NCBI GenBank assembly: GCA_947474365.1 | Contig: CANJIU010000037.1 | Coordinates: 1 to 64,000 of the forward strand | DNA length: 64,000 bases | Reading direction: 5' to 3' | Source: Opitutia bacterium | GTDB lineage: Bacteria; Verrucomicrobiota; Verrucomicrobiia; Opitutales; Opitutaceae | Shown: piece by piece, positions 45,033-54,183 of the stretch | Layout: each line of letters starts with the position of its first letter | How positions within the stretch are numbered: position 1 is the first letter of the stretch | Notes under the pieces: model-generated | What the model was told of the DNA's origin: nothing | What the model saw: the letters and a program-made list of their open reading frames with translations, nothing else | Database searches by the model: none | Program-made: the position numbers and the translations under genes

Positions 45033-45878
45033 ATGAGTCTTCCCCCTCCGCCCAATCGAGCTCTGGCCAAGCTACGCGCACGCGAACTCGTGAAACTCTA
45101 CGTCACGGGCAACTTCGCCACCCCGCGCCACGTTGATTTCATCTGCCGGTCGGGGCAGTTTGACGCCCTCTGGTTCGACTTGGAGCATTTCGATCTGGCG
45201 ACGCAGGAGGTGGCCATGCTCAACCTTGTCGCGCGGGCCTATCCCGTCACCACGATCGCCCGGTTCAAGGCCCACGATTATCAGACGGTGATGCGCATCC
45301 TGGAGACCGGCGTGGGCGGCATCATGTGCTCGATGGTGAACAGTGCCGCCGAGGCGCGCCAAATCGTGCAGTGGGCGAAGTTCAACAATCCAAATCCGGA
45401 GAAAGGCGAAGTCACCGGGCAACGCGGATGGAACGGCGGCAACATCGACGCCGGTTACGGGGCGGTGACGGCCCTGGATTACATCCGACAGCAGAACACC
45501 CAGACGATGATCATCTGCCAGATCGAGACCGAGGCGGCGATGGCGGAGGTGGATGCAATCGCAGCGGTGCCCGGGGTGGATGGGCTGTTCTTTGGCCCCG
45601 GAGATTTTTCCGTGTCAATCGGTTTGCCAGGGCAGATCCGGCACGCCCGCGTGCGCGCCGCGATGCAGCAATTGGGCACGGCAGTAGCCGCCGCCGGCAA
45701 GTGGTGGGGCACGGTGGCGGTCGGCGCCGAGATGTGTGCCGACGTGCAGCAACTCGGTGCCCGCCTGATCTCGCCCGGCGGAGACGTCAAAGTGATGCAA
45801 TTTGGCGTGCGCGAACTGGTGAAGACGTTTGATCCCCCGGCCGGCAGCGGAGTGAACCCAGGCGCGCCCCGGGCCTGA
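45033..45878 (+). CDS. HpcH/HpaI family class II pyruvate aldolase
   Basis: A 281-residue TIM-barrel aldolase. WFDLEHF has E51-H52 near the general base position. ARFKA has R77, the pyruvate-binding arginine. QIETEAAM has metal ligand E165, and FFGPGDFSVSIGLPG has metal ligand D191. Family members (HpaI, GarL, RhmA) cleave 2-keto-3-deoxy sugar acids or hydroxy-keto diacids to pyruvate and an aldehyde. It is followed 92 bases later by a DapA/NanA-family lyase, giving two pyruvate-type aldolases side by side among sialidase-fold genes, which suggests breakdown of acidic sugars. Confidence 0.9.
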   Translation: MSLPPPPNRALAKLRARELVKLYVTGNFATPRHVDFICRSGQFDALWFDLEHFDLATQEVAMLNLVARAYPVTTIARFKAHDYQTVMRILETGVGGIMCSMVNSAAEARQIVQWAKFNNPNPEKGEVTGQRGWNGGNIDAGYGAVTALDYIRQQNTQTMIICQIETEAAMAEVDAIAAVPGVDGLFFGPGDFSVSIGLPGQIRHARVRAAMQQLGTAVAAAGKWWGTVAVGAEMCADVQQLGARLISPGGDVKVMQFGVRELVKTFDPPAGSGVNPGAPRA

Positions 45879-45970
45879 CCGGAATTCCGACCTTTGCTTG
45901 AGTGCACGATCCGATGGTGACTGAAATGAATTCGCCCGCCTCATCCCGGATCGGATAGGGAATTCGGCGC

Positions 45971-46897
45971 ATGATTCCGCTCACCAGTTCGCAGGTTCGC
46001 GGCACGTGGGGCACAGTGATGCTCCCGATTAACGCCGACGACAGCATCGATTTTGCGCGGCTCACCGAGTCTGTGCGCACGCTTTGCGCGAGCGGCGTGC
46101 ATGGGATCTATTCCAATGGCACCGCGGGTGAATTCACGACGCAGAACGAGGACGAGTTTGATCGGGTCAGCGCGATTGTCGCCGCACAGGCGGAGCAGGC
46201 GGGCGTGCCATTTCAAATCGGAGCCAGCCACACGACTCCGCAGGTGAGCCTTGAGCGGATCCGCCGGGCGCGGTCCCTGGCGCCGGGCGCGTTTCAGGTG
46301 ATCCTTCCGGACTGGGTGAAGGTCGGCAACGACGAGGCCATTGCGTTCCTCGTGCGCTTGGCGGAGGTCGCGGCACCGGTTCCGCTGGTCCTCTACAATC
46401 CGCCCCATGCCAAGCGCGTGCTCGAAGCGACGGACATTGCCCGGCTTCGATCCGCGGTGCCGGCGCTGGTCGGGATCAAAGTCGGTGATGGCGCACCCTC
46501 CTGGTACGCGGCGATGCGTGAGCAATTGCCCGGCTTTTCCATTTTTGTGCCGGGGCACCATTACGCGACGGGCCGGCTGAGCGGTGCGCACGGCAGCTAC
46601 AGCAACATCGCCTGTCTGAGCCCCGCCGGCGCCCGGCGATGGGACGATCTGATCGGCCGCGACGTCGTCGCGGCGCTGGCACTCGAGCGGCGAATCCTCG
46701 ACTTCTTCCGCGCGCACCTCGCGCCCCTGCTCGCCCAGGGTTTTTCCGGCGGTGCACTCGATAAGCTCCTGTGCGGGATCGGAGGCTGGTGTGATCTCGG
46801 GCTGCGACTGCGTTGGCCGTATCGGTTTGTCGATGACGCCACTCTCGCCCGGTTGCGCCCGATTGCCCGGGGCGCACTCCCCGAATTTTTCGAATGA
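45971..46897 (+). CDS. Dihydrodipicolinate synthase/N-acetylneuraminate lyase family aldolase
   Basis: A 308-residue class I aldolase. YSNGTAGEF (about 47-55) stands where the pyruvate-binding GTTGE loop lies, Y142 in VLYNPP is the catalytic tyrosine, and K170 in VGIKVGDG is the Schiff-base lysine. It cannot be assigned between KDG aldolase, NanA-like lyase and other 2-keto acid aldolases. It is probably not the housekeeping DapA, because it overlaps a secreted sialidase-fold gene by 4 bases and follows an HpcH aldolase. Confidence 0.9.
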   Translation: MIPLTSSQVRGTWGTVMLPINADDSIDFARLTESVRTLCASGVHGIYSNGTAGEFTTQNEDEFDRVSAIVAAQAEQAGVPFQIGASHTTPQVSLERIRRARSLAPGAFQVILPDWVKVGNDEAIAFLVRLAEVAAPVPLVLYNPPHAKRVLEATDIARLRSAVPALVGIKVGDGAPSWYAAMREQLPGFSIFVPGHHYATGRLSGAHGSYSNIACLSPAGARRWDDLIGRDVVAALALERRILDFFRAHLAPLLAQGFSGGALDKLLCGIGGWCDLGLRLRWPYRFVDDATLARLRPIARGALPEFFE

Positions 46898-48672
46898 TGA
46901 TTACCCCCAAGATTCGGTTGATGCTCGCCGCTCTCGCCGGTGCGGTTCCGCTGGCGGCGACCGCCGGCTTCAACCGTGATTCCCTGGCCGTGGCTGAGTC
47001 GGCCAAGTTTACGGTCACGCCGAAGGACTACCCGGGGCTGACCAACCCGAACCGCCGCGGTTGGTATTACAAGTGTGCCAATGTCGTGCCCGCCAAGGAC
47101 GGTTCGCTCGTCGCGGCCTGGCAGCTTTCCGACCAGCATACGTCGCTGACCAGCTGGATCATGACGGCGCGTTCGACCGACGGCGGTAAAACCTGGGCGG
47201 AGTTTCAGTCCATCTCCCATGCGGATGTCTGGGAGGATTTGGCGATCTGGGTGGTGCCGCAGATGAGTGTGTTGCGCGATGGCCGCATCGTGATCATCTG
47301 CGACCGCGGCCAGCGCGGACCCGGCCAGAGTTTTCCGATGCTGAGCGACTGGCAGAAACCCGACCGCGGCATGTCGAATTGGATGTTCTGGAGTTCGGAC
47401 CATGGCCGCTCGTGGACCAAGGGCGAAAAGGTTGACTCCGTCGGCGGTGAGCCCGGTTACGTGCTGGAACTCTCGGATGGCGCGCTGGCCTACACAAGGA
47501 CGTCGTCAAAGAAGACGGATCAGCTGAAGAATCCGCCGGCGCCCTGGAACGACATCTATTATCGCAACGAAATTGTGTTCTCCGATGACCGAGGAAAATC
47601 GTGGAGCCGCACGGCGTGGCTCGCGGACAGCCCGTTTCATGGAGATTGCGAGGTGGGTCTGGCGGAGCTGGCGCCGGGCAAACTGATCGCCGCGTCGCGC
47701 ATCGGGCTCGGCAATGGCCGTTTTGGCCACCCAAGCCGGCTGCTCTACAGCGATGACAACGGCCGCACCTGGCCGCGGGCGCAGCCAGCACCGTTTTACG
47801 GCCAACGGGTCCATCTGGGAAAACTGCAGTCCGGCAAGCTGCTCGCCACCTACCGCAACGTCTGGGGGACGCCCGGCAGCCGCGCCGTTGTGTTCGACCC
47901 GCAGGAGCCGCTTGGGTTTCAACCGACCTCCTACGTGCTCGATGAGTCTCGTTGCGAGCTCTCGTCCGATCACGTCACGCTGCGCACCGCGGAGGGGAAA
48001 CGCGCGGCGGTGGAATTCAGTCTGTATCCGGCTCAGGATGACCGGGCGCGGGTCGAAGTGGAGGCGACGCTCCGGGTGGAGGACGCCGACGTGAACGGGG
48101 TCGCGATCAGCGCCGGGTGTTGGGTGCATTTCGCGGCGGATCGTATTTCGCTCGGCGACCGTCCGAAATCGGGCTTCGCCTTCGACACCCGCGGCTGGCA
48201 CACGTACCGTCTCGTGCGGGAGAACGGGGCATTGGCGATTTACGCCGATGGGGTGGAGAAATTGCGGGAAAAGGTGGGCGACATCTGGGTCCGGCTGGTG
48301 CGCTTTGGGAACCGTTCCGTGCCCAAGGGTGCCGAGACCTATACGCGGAACCGTAGCGTGAGCCATTGGCGGGCGCTTGCCGTCAGCGTGAAGAACGACC
48401 CGCGTGATGCCTCGATCGACTGGCGTTGGACCCCCGCGCAGGGCTATCCGGATCAATTTCGGCGCGATCGCACCGTGGTGCTCGACTACGCCTTCCCGGC
48501 GGATTGCGGTTACAGCTCGTGGGCGCAGCTGCCGGACGGAAAGATCGTGATCGTCGATTACACCAACGGCGGCAGCCTGGAGAGTTTCTCTTGGGACGGC
48601 GGAGGTGCGGGGGCGGCGCCGTTCATCCGCGCCTACCATGTGAAGGAAAAGGATTTGGTCCGCACGAAATGA
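46894..48672 (+). CDS. Secreted sialidase-fold (BNR) protein 2 with jelly-roll insert
   Basis: A 592-residue exported protein (signal peptide about 1-26). Asp-boxes are RSTDGGKTWAEF near 92, SSDHGRSWTKG near 170, FSDDRGKSWSRT near 231 and YSDDNGRTWPRA near 288. After the fourth box an approximately 110-residue beta-rich segment (about 365-480; VEVEATLRVEDADVNGVAISAGCWVHF, FDTRGWHTYRLVRENGALAIYADGVEKL) looks like a concanavalin/LamG-type module inserted before the last blade (DCGYSSWAQLPDGKIVIVDYTNGG). It is larger than the other two sialidase-fold proteins. It overlaps the DapA-family gene by ATGA. Confidence 0.82.
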   Translation: MMITPKIRLMLAALAGAVPLAATAGFNRDSLAVAESAKFTVTPKDYPGLTNPNRRGWYYKCANVVPAKDGSLVAAWQLSDQHTSLTSWIMTARSTDGGKTWAEFQSISHADVWEDLAIWVVPQMSVLRDGRIVIICDRGQRGPGQSFPMLSDWQKPDRGMSNWMFWSSDHGRSWTKGEKVDSVGGEPGYVLELSDGALAYTRTSSKKTDQLKNPPAPWNDIYYRNEIVFSDDRGKSWSRTAWLADSPFHGDCEVGLAELAPGKLIAASRIGLGNGRFGHPSRLLYSDDNGRTWPRAQPAPFYGQRVHLGKLQSGKLLATYRNVWGTPGSRAVVFDPQEPLGFQPTSYVLDESRCELSSDHVTLRTAEGKRAAVEFSLYPAQDDRARVEVEATLRVEDADVNGVAISAGCWVHFAADRISLGDRPKSGFAFDTRGWHTYRLVRENGALAIYADGVEKLREKVGDIWVRLVRFGNRSVPKGAETYTRNRSVSHWRALAVSVKNDPRDASIDWRWTPAQGYPDQFRRDRTVVLDYAFPADCGYSSWAQLPDGKIVIVDYTNGGSLESFSWDGGGAGAAPFIRAYHVKEKDLVRTK

Positions 48673-48701
48673 GTCTCGCCCGCCCCGATGCGCCGGTTTG
48701 A

Positions 48702-49979
48702 TTGATCATCGTGAGACGTGTCGCCGAGTTTCTCCGCACCCATCAGCGCTGGTGGATCGTGGCACTGCTGTTTGTAGTTGCAGCGGTCAACAATCTCGAC
48801 CGGCAGGTCTTGTCCGTACTCGCAAGCACGCTCAAAAAGGAGCTTGGGTTTGGCAACGTCGAGTACTCGTACATCAACTCCTCGTTCCTGGCGGCCTACG
48901 CGCTCGGCTATGCGTTTTGCGGCCGCCTGATCGACCGTTGGGGGGTGAAGATCGCCCTGGCCGCCGCACTCGCGTTCTGGTCGTTCGCGGGCATGCTGCA
49001 TGCAGCGGCCATCGGCTGGATTTCGCTGGCGATTTTCCGATTCATGCTCGGCCTCGGCGAAAGCTTCAACTCGCCCTCGGGCGTCAAGGCAGTTGCCGAA
49101 TGGATTCCGCCCCGGGAGCGCGGGCTGAGCATGGCGGTGTTTTCCAATGGAAACATTTTCGGCGCGATCATCGCCCCTCCGCTCGTATCGATGCTCGCGA
49201 TCCGCTTCGGCTGGCATTGGGGCTTCGTCGCCACGGGCCTCGCGGGGTTTGTGCTGCTCGCGGTGTGGTGGCGGTATTACGAGCACCCGGACCGCCACCG
49301 CCGGATTACGTCGGAGGAACGGACTTACATCCGGGAACATCTCGCGGCGGCCGCGCCAATCGTCCCGCGTCAATCGATGTGGGCGTTGCTCCGCAATCCG
49401 CTCTGCCTGGGCTTTTTTGTCGCGCGGTTTCTGACGGACTCCACTTCGTATTTCTTCTCGTTCTGGCTGCCCGATTATCTGCAGCACTCGCGTGGGTTCA
49501 GTCTGGCGATGATCGGGCTGATCGCGTGGATTCCGTTTCTCGCCTCGGATGTCGGCGGGCCGGGGGGCGGTGCGCTGTCGGATTTCTGCGTGCGACGCGG
49601 CTGGGTGCCGAAACGCGCCCGCCTCACGCTCATGGCGGTTGCGGCCGCCATCATGCCGCTGGCGGCGGTCGCAGTGCGGGTGGAGACCACGTGGGTTGCG
49701 ATCGCGCTGATCGCGCTGTTGCTGGCGGCGCAAAGTTGCTGGATGGCCAATCAGCTGACCCTGATCTCGGAGAGCGTCGCGCGTGAAAACGTCGGCACGC
49801 TGCTCGCGCTTACCGGGTTGGGTGGAAGCCTGGGTGGGATTGTGTCCAATCTGATCACCGGTCGCGTGCTCGATTCCTACGGCTACGTGCCGGTCTTTAC
49901 GGGGCTGGGTGCGCTGCATGGGACGGCGTTTCTGCTGCTCTTGTGGTCGGTGCAGAGTGCGGCGAAGAAGGCACGGTAG
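48702..49979 (+). CDS. MFS transporter, anion:cation symporter (ACS)/hexuronate-like
   Basis: A 425-residue permease with about 12 helices. RRVAEFLRTHQRWWIVALLFVVAAVNNLDRQVLSVLA is at the N-terminus, the motif-A-like GRLIDRWGVKIALAA comes after TM2, and LGLGESFNSPSGVKAVAEWIPPRERGLSMAVFSNG is the segment conserved in the ExuT/DgoT/TauE-type ACS subgroup that moves organic acids such as hexuronates or galactonate. The start is uncertain: TTG at 48702 or GTG at 48711; no ATG fits. It sits between sialidase-fold and esterase genes with two keto-acid aldolases upstream, so uptake of a sugar acid is likely. Confidence 0.87.
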   Translation: MIIVRRVAEFLRTHQRWWIVALLFVVAAVNNLDRQVLSVLASTLKKELGFGNVEYSYINSSFLAAYALGYAFCGRLIDRWGVKIALAAALAFWSFAGMLHAAAIGWISLAIFRFMLGLGESFNSPSGVKAVAEWIPPRERGLSMAVFSNGNIFGAIIAPPLVSMLAIRFGWHWGFVATGLAGFVLLAVWWRYYEHPDRHRRITSEERTYIREHLAAAAPIVPRQSMWALLRNPLCLGFFVARFLTDSTSYFFSFWLPDYLQHSRGFSLAMIGLIAWIPFLASDVGGPGGGALSDFCVRRGWVPKRARLTLMAVAAAIMPLAAVAVRVETTWVAIALIALLLAAQSCWMANQLTLISESVARENVGTLLALTGLGGSLGGIVSNLITGRVLDSYGYVPVFTGLGALHGTAFLLLLWSVQSAAKKAR

Positions 49980-49992
49980 ATTCCCGCTCCCC

Positions 49993-50829
49993 ATGAACCG
50001 CGCAGTTGGAATTCTTTTGTTGAGCGTCTTGCTGGGGTTCTCGCCGGCCGCGGGAACGGAACAGCCGGTGCAACCACTGCGGATTCTACCGCTCGGCGAC
50101 AGCATCACCCGCGGTACCTATCTTGCCCGTTACGAGAGCGGAGTCCGTCAAGGGCAGGCGGTTGGGCTGCCGAACCCGGACGGCGGTGGCTGGCGGAAGT
50201 TGCTGCAGGACCATCTGCGCGCGGTGGGCGCCGCCTTTGATTTCGTCGGTGAACTCAACTATCACAGCTATGGGCGCGACGGGGTGATTGATGCTGCGTT
50301 TGATCCTGATCACCACGGGCTGGCGGGATTCGGCAACCGACAGATTATTTCCGGCGGCAAGGTTCCGACGTTACCCGACGTACTTGAATCGATCGGGAAA
50401 ACGGAGGTGGTGGTTCCGGACCTCGTCACCGTGCTGCGCAAGCATCGACCCGAAGTGATTCTGCTCCTGTCGGGTGCCAATGGTTTTGACTCCGCGGGGC
50501 GCGACGAATTGATCCGAGTGATCAACGCGAACTCTCCGGCGCATTTGTTTGTCGCCACGATTCTGCCGCAACGTGCGCCGCGTGCGGGTTGGGAAAAAGT
50601 CGATACCTACAATTCAAGCCTGCCGGCCATCGTGGCACTGCAACGGGCCGCCGGATATCCTGTCACACTGGTGGATCTGCATCGGGCGTTGAGCGCCGAT
50701 GATCTGCTCGCCGATGGCGTCCATCCCAGCCGGGAGGGTTTGGCCAAGATTGCCGATGGCTGGTTTCACGCCTTGCAGGAAGCTGGGTTTTGCCGCCCTG
50801 AAAAAACAAAGCTCCCCATTTCACCATGA
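49993..50829 (+). CDS. Secreted SGNH/GDSL-family esterase
   Basis: A 278-residue exported protein (signal peptide about 1-22). Block I GDSITRG with the catalytic Ser is near 36, the glycine block is GGGW/ELNYHSYGRDG, Asn is in LLLSGANGFDS, and block V DGVHPSREG near 242 has the Asp-His pair. The SGNH fold suggests deacetylation of sugars or ester removal from polysaccharide side chains. The ATG at 49993 starts the signal peptide; an upstream in-frame ATG overlaps the permease. Its stop overlaps the next sialidase-fold gene by 4 bases. Confidence 0.87.
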   Translation: MNRAVGILLLSVLLGFSPAAGTEQPVQPLRILPLGDSITRGTYLARYESGVRQGQAVGLPNPDGGGWRKLLQDHLRAVGAAFDFVGELNYHSYGRDGVIDAAFDPDHHGLAGFGNRQIISGGKVPTLPDVLESIGKTEVVVPDLVTVLRKHRPEVILLLSGANGFDSAGRDELIRVINANSPAHLFVATILPQRAPRAGWEKVDTYNSSLPAIVALQRAAGYPVTLVDLHRALSADDLLADGVHPSREGLAKIADGWFHALQEAGFCRPEKTKLPISP

Positions 50830-51983
50830 AATTTCCGGGCTCGAATTCCCCTTCCGCTGTCATTCGATCATTTCCCCGGCGGTTCGCTGCGGCACTCGTC
50901 TTGCTGGCCCCAGGGGCTTCGTTCACGGCTTGGTCGCAGGATAAGGCCGCCTCGAACGCCGCGCGGCGCGCCGTGGGGATCGAGCAGCTCGTCGCCGTGC
51001 GCGATATCTGCGCCTGGCCGAAGCTCACCCTGGCGGCCAACGGTGACATCGTGGCCGCGGTCTACAACCAGCCGGCGCACGGCGCCCTGCCCGGGGACGT
51101 CGAGGTGCATGCGAGTGCCGACGGCGGACGCACCTGGACGAAGCGCGGGACGGCGACTCGACACGAGGGCGACACCGGCCGGCTCAATCACTCCATCGGT
51201 CGGTCCGCCAAGGGCGATTTGATCGTGGTGAGTGGCGGCTGGTCGTTTCACCCGCGCGATGCGCAGGGCGCCTACAAGAAGAAAAAACTGCTGCGGCCAA
51301 CCGCCTCCCGTTCGAATGACGGCGGGCGGACCTGGATGATCGCAGAAAATTTCCCCGACGGTGCCGATGGCATGACGCTCGTGCCGTTTGGCAACGTCGA
51401 GACCGGAGCCGACGGGGCGTTGCGCGTTGCGGCGTACAGTTACAACACCACGGTCTCTCCGCGCGTGGACGTCTGTTACACCGCACTCAGCCGGGACAAC
51501 GGGGCCACGTGGACCCTGGGCGGCGTGATAGGACGCCCGGCGGCGAATGAGACCGACATCGTGCATCTGGGAGGAGGAAAGTGGCTCGCGGCGGCGCGCA
51601 ATCTCGGGCGCCCCGGTGAACGTGGGCATAGCACCGACATCTACGCGTCGGACGACGACGCCAATACGTGGCGGCTGATCGCAACGCCGACGCTGGGAAA
51701 CCAACATCCGGGCGACCTCTTGAAACTGGCAGACGGACGTGTGCTCCTGACCTTTGGCGACCGACGGGGACCGGATTTCGGAGTGGGTGGCAGCATCAGC
51801 GCCGATGGTGGCAAGAGCTGGAGCAAGCCATTCCAGCTTGCCGCCGGGTTGGCGACACGTGATTCGGGTTACCCGAGCTCAGTGCAGCTGACTGACGGCA
51901 CGATCGTGACAGGGTATTACGCGTCCAAGTCAAAGCAGTACGACGGCTACCAGTTTGGCGTTGTTCGCTGGCGTTTGGAATAG
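50826..51983 (+). CDS. Secreted sialidase-fold (BNR repeat) protein 3
   Basis: A 385-residue exported protein (signal peptide ending near 38). Asp-boxes are SADGGRTWTKR near 98, RSNDGGRTWMIA near 160, SRDNGATWTLG near 222, ASDDDANTWRLI near 277 and SADGGKSWSKP near 323. It ends in a seventh-blade-like segment (GYPSSVQLTDGTIVTGYYASK). As with the other two, sialidase substrate specificity is not demonstrated and the FRIP motif is not evident. It is the last gene of the plus-strand run, coupled to the SGNH esterase by ATGA, and convergent with the FAD oxidoreductase. Confidence 0.82.
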   Translation: MKFPGSNSPSAVIRSFPRRFAAALVLLAPGASFTAWSQDKAASNAARRAVGIEQLVAVRDICAWPKLTLAANGDIVAAVYNQPAHGALPGDVEVHASADGGRTWTKRGTATRHEGDTGRLNHSIGRSAKGDLIVVSGGWSFHPRDAQGAYKKKKLLRPTASRSNDGGRTWMIAENFPDGADGMTLVPFGNVETGADGALRVAAYSYNTTVSPRVDVCYTALSRDNGATWTLGGVIGRPAANETDIVHLGGGKWLAAARNLGRPGERGHSTDIYASDDDANTWRLIATPTLGNQHPGDLLKLADGRVLLTFGDRRGPDFGVGGSISADGGKSWSKPFQLAAGLATRDSGYPSSVQLTDGTIVTGYYASKSKQYDGYQFGVVRWRLE

Positions 51984-52052
51984 ATTGCGGTCGGAGCGTT
52001 GCCCGGCAACGACGGGCTTTTCCGAAACAGCGCCGGCCGGAGCCACCGCGCC

Positions 52053-53969
52053 TTACTGTTTTGCAGATTTTTCGACCAGCCAGATACAGGCAGTACCGCG
52101 GCTGAGTGTTCCTGGGATCAGGCTGCCCGTTTGCCGGCCGATCAGTTGTGCGAATTCGGCGGGGGAGACGGGTGGACTGCCGGTGGTCGCGTCAGCGGCA
52201 GCCACGCGTCGGGCGGTGCGAATCGGATCGGGGTCGGGCTTCGCCCAGACCTCGGCCACGCTCCGGGTGAGTGGGGCGGCGAGCCGGGCATTGTAGTCGG
52301 GAAAGAAGCCGCGGGTGCCGAGCAGTTGCGCGGCGCGTTGTTCCGGGGTCGGAGCGCTCAAATCGAAGTCGTTGAAAAACGTCAGCATCACGCCGCGTTC
52401 CGTGAGGCGGGCCTGAAGGCGATCGATCGCGAGGTTGGCGGGTGGCACGTGGTCGGTCCTGGCGAGTGCGAGGGCGACGGCGGCGCTTTCCCCGAGATGC
52501 ATCCAGGTGGGTTCGAGGCGGATCGCTCCCCAGCCAATGTGAGAGGAGGAGACCGCACCAGTCACGAGCAAGTTGTCCAGTTCGTTGGGCAGCAGGCAGC
52601 GATAGGAAATTTGTCCGGGCCGCGATTCCTCAGTCAGCAGAACTTTTCCCTCGTGGTCACTGCCCGGCACGGTGTCGAGATGGCACGAGTGAGAATCCAT
52701 GGGCCATTCCGTGATCGCGATACTGTCGTTTTTCACTGGAGCGCGCCGGAGACCGGGCGCCGCGAGTCCGTCGTTTTCAGTAAAAACAGTGCGGCCGACC
52801 AGTCGGCGGCCCTCGCGCACGTAGAGTTCCCACGGGAATCCGCCATTGTCGGTGAATTCGTCGCGGGGCAGGCCCCATGCGCGCATCTCGGTGCGCAGCT
52901 TCTCGGGCACTTCGGGATCGTTTTGGAGGAACCACAACAATCCGACGGCGAAATCCTGGTGGCGCGCAGCGATGGCGTGGCGCGTCGGCCAGTCACCGTC
53001 CGGATAGTCGAAGTTTCCGCCGACGAGCAGCGGCGTGTTCCAACTGGTCTTGGCGTTGGGAACACCCAGCCCAATGCCCCAACGGTCGCGCATCTCGAGG
53101 TAGAGGTCGCGTTCGTAGCGGGCGGGTTTGACCACCGGCAGACGGTTGGCCGGGTCGCGGGTCCAGCAGACGCGGAAATTGTAGGCCTGGATTGCGCGAT
53201 CGGCTTCTCCCGTGCTGCCCGCGAGTGGCGGCCCCGTGCGGGCACGGAAACCTCGCAGGTTCAAACCCTCGGTTCGGATGGCGGTGGGAAAGTAGTCTTT
53301 CGCCGCCGTCACAAAAATCGCCTTGGTGAAGATTCGTCCGGCGTGCGGCTCATCGTAGGTGCTCCGGCTTTCCCGTCCCCACGTCATCTTCGCTCCCGCC
53401 ACGGCCGAGAGATCACCCTCGTAGCTGGCGTCCACAAAACTGCCGGAGGTAAACGTCGTCGTCGCGGTGCCGCCCATCTGGCGAAAGGTCGCCCGGGTGA
53501 TTTGGCGACCGTCGCACGCAACGGAGACCGGATGATGTTCGCGGACGATCGTCACGTTTTTTTCCGCGGCGAGCATGGCCTCGAACACCGCCTCTGCGAC
53601 GTGCGGTTCGTACATCGGCCGTCGGGTTTCGCCCCGTTCTCCCCAGAGGCTGGCGCGGTGCTGTGGCGAGCCGGGGCCGAATTTGTCGCGGTAATGAGCG
53701 GCAATCCGCGTGCAGACTTCGTCGAACATCGGGGCGCGTTTCCCGTCGTAGATCGTGTCGAGCACCCCGAGTCCATTGCTCATCATGCCACCGAGGTGCC
53801 GGTGATGGTGCACGAGGATCACGCTCAGGCCCTCCCTCGCGGCAGCGACCGCGGTGACGATTCCGCCGGGCGTGGCACCGTAGATCACGACATCGGCGGT
53901 AGACGGCGTGGCGGCTCGGTTCGGGGCGGCGCAGGCCAGGCTGAGCAGAGCAAGGGCAATTCGGCGCAT
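52053..53969 (-). CDS. Secreted FAD-dependent oxidoreductase
   Basis: A 638-residue protein with an N-terminal signal peptide (MRRIALALLSLACAAPNRAA) followed by a Rossmann dinucleotide site (DVVIYGATPGGIVTAVAAAREG, near 27-48; GxxPGG rather than GxGxxG). It has an HLGGMMSNGLG motif typical of the FAD-dependent oxidoreductase family PF12831. Downstream are SFVDASYEGDLSAVAGAKMTWG and GWGAIRLEPTWMHLGESAAVALALA, the closing FAD-binding segment. The substrate is unknown. I chose the ATG at 53969 because the longer frame has no signal peptide. It is divergent from the TonB receptor at 54184. Confidence 0.85.
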   Translation of the reverse strand: MRRIALALLSLACAAPNRAATPSTADVVIYGATPGGIVTAVAAAREGLSVILVHHHRHLGGMMSNGLGVLDTIYDGKRAPMFDEVCTRIAAHYRDKFGPGSPQHRASLWGERGETRRPMYEPHVAEAVFEAMLAAEKNVTIVREHHPVSVACDGRQITRATFRQMGGTATTTFTSGSFVDASYEGDLSAVAGAKMTWGRESRSTYDEPHAGRIFTKAIFVTAAKDYFPTAIRTEGLNLRGFRARTGPPLAGSTGEADRAIQAYNFRVCWTRDPANRLPVVKPARYERDLYLEMRDRWGIGLGVPNAKTSWNTPLLVGGNFDYPDGDWPTRHAIAARHQDFAVGLLWFLQNDPEVPEKLRTEMRAWGLPRDEFTDNGGFPWELYVREGRRLVGRTVFTENDGLAAPGLRRAPVKNDSIAITEWPMDSHSCHLDTVPGSDHEGKVLLTEESRPGQISYRCLLPNELDNLLVTGAVSSSHIGWGAIRLEPTWMHLGESAAVALALARTDHVPPANLAIDRLQARLTERGVMLTFFNDFDLSAPTPEQRAAQLLGTRGFFPDYNARLAAPLTRSVAEVWAKPDPDPIRTARRVAAADATTGSPPVSPAEFAQLIGRQTGSLIPGTLSRGTACIWLVEKSAKQ

Positions 53970-54021
53970 GGGTAGGGCGTGGAAAATGAGGCGATTGTAG
54001 GAGGGGAAGGCAACGGCGGGC

Positions 54022-54087
54022 GAGTGGTTTCCCCGAGGGACCAAGGACAGGCGATTGCGGTGGCGAAAGGTATCCCCGGGAAACCAC
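54022..54087. repeat. 11-base inverted repeat in divergent promoter region
   Basis: The arms are agtggtttccc (54022-54032) and gggaaaccact (54077-54087), perfectly complementary, 44 bases apart, within the 214-base gap between FAD oxidoreductase and TonB receptor. It could be a bipartite operator or a leader hairpin for the minus-strand gene. Confidence 0.5.
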
Positions 54088-54124
54088 TGAAAATGTGTCG
54101 GCAGCAACCCGAATCTGCCGGTCA

Positions 54125-54170
54125 ATTGCGGTGCTTGGCCGTCGATTGCAGGGGTTGTCCCGGATTGCGG
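54125..54170 (+). promoter_or_regulatory. Three direct repeats of attgcrg upstream of TonB receptor
   Basis: The heptamer attgcrg occurs at 54125-54131, 54145-54151 and 54164-54170, spaced 20 and 19 bases (about two helical turns), and the receptor ATG follows 20 bases after the last copy start. A fourth copy lies at 54053. The regular phasing suggests activator or sigma-factor-related sites; the assignment is speculative. Confidence 0.35.
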
Positions 54171-54183
54171 CCGCGACCCCATC

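Noticed and set aside
45971-46897. Calling the class I lyase housekeeping dapA
   Set aside because: Its operon position between an HpcH aldolase and a sialidase-fold gene, and the altered NGTAGE loop, favour a catabolic aldolase.
48633-50108. 491-residue minus-strand open frame
   Set aside because: It is antisense to the MFS permease; the translation is arginine/glutamine-rich and hydrophilic throughout, as expected for the complement of membrane helices.
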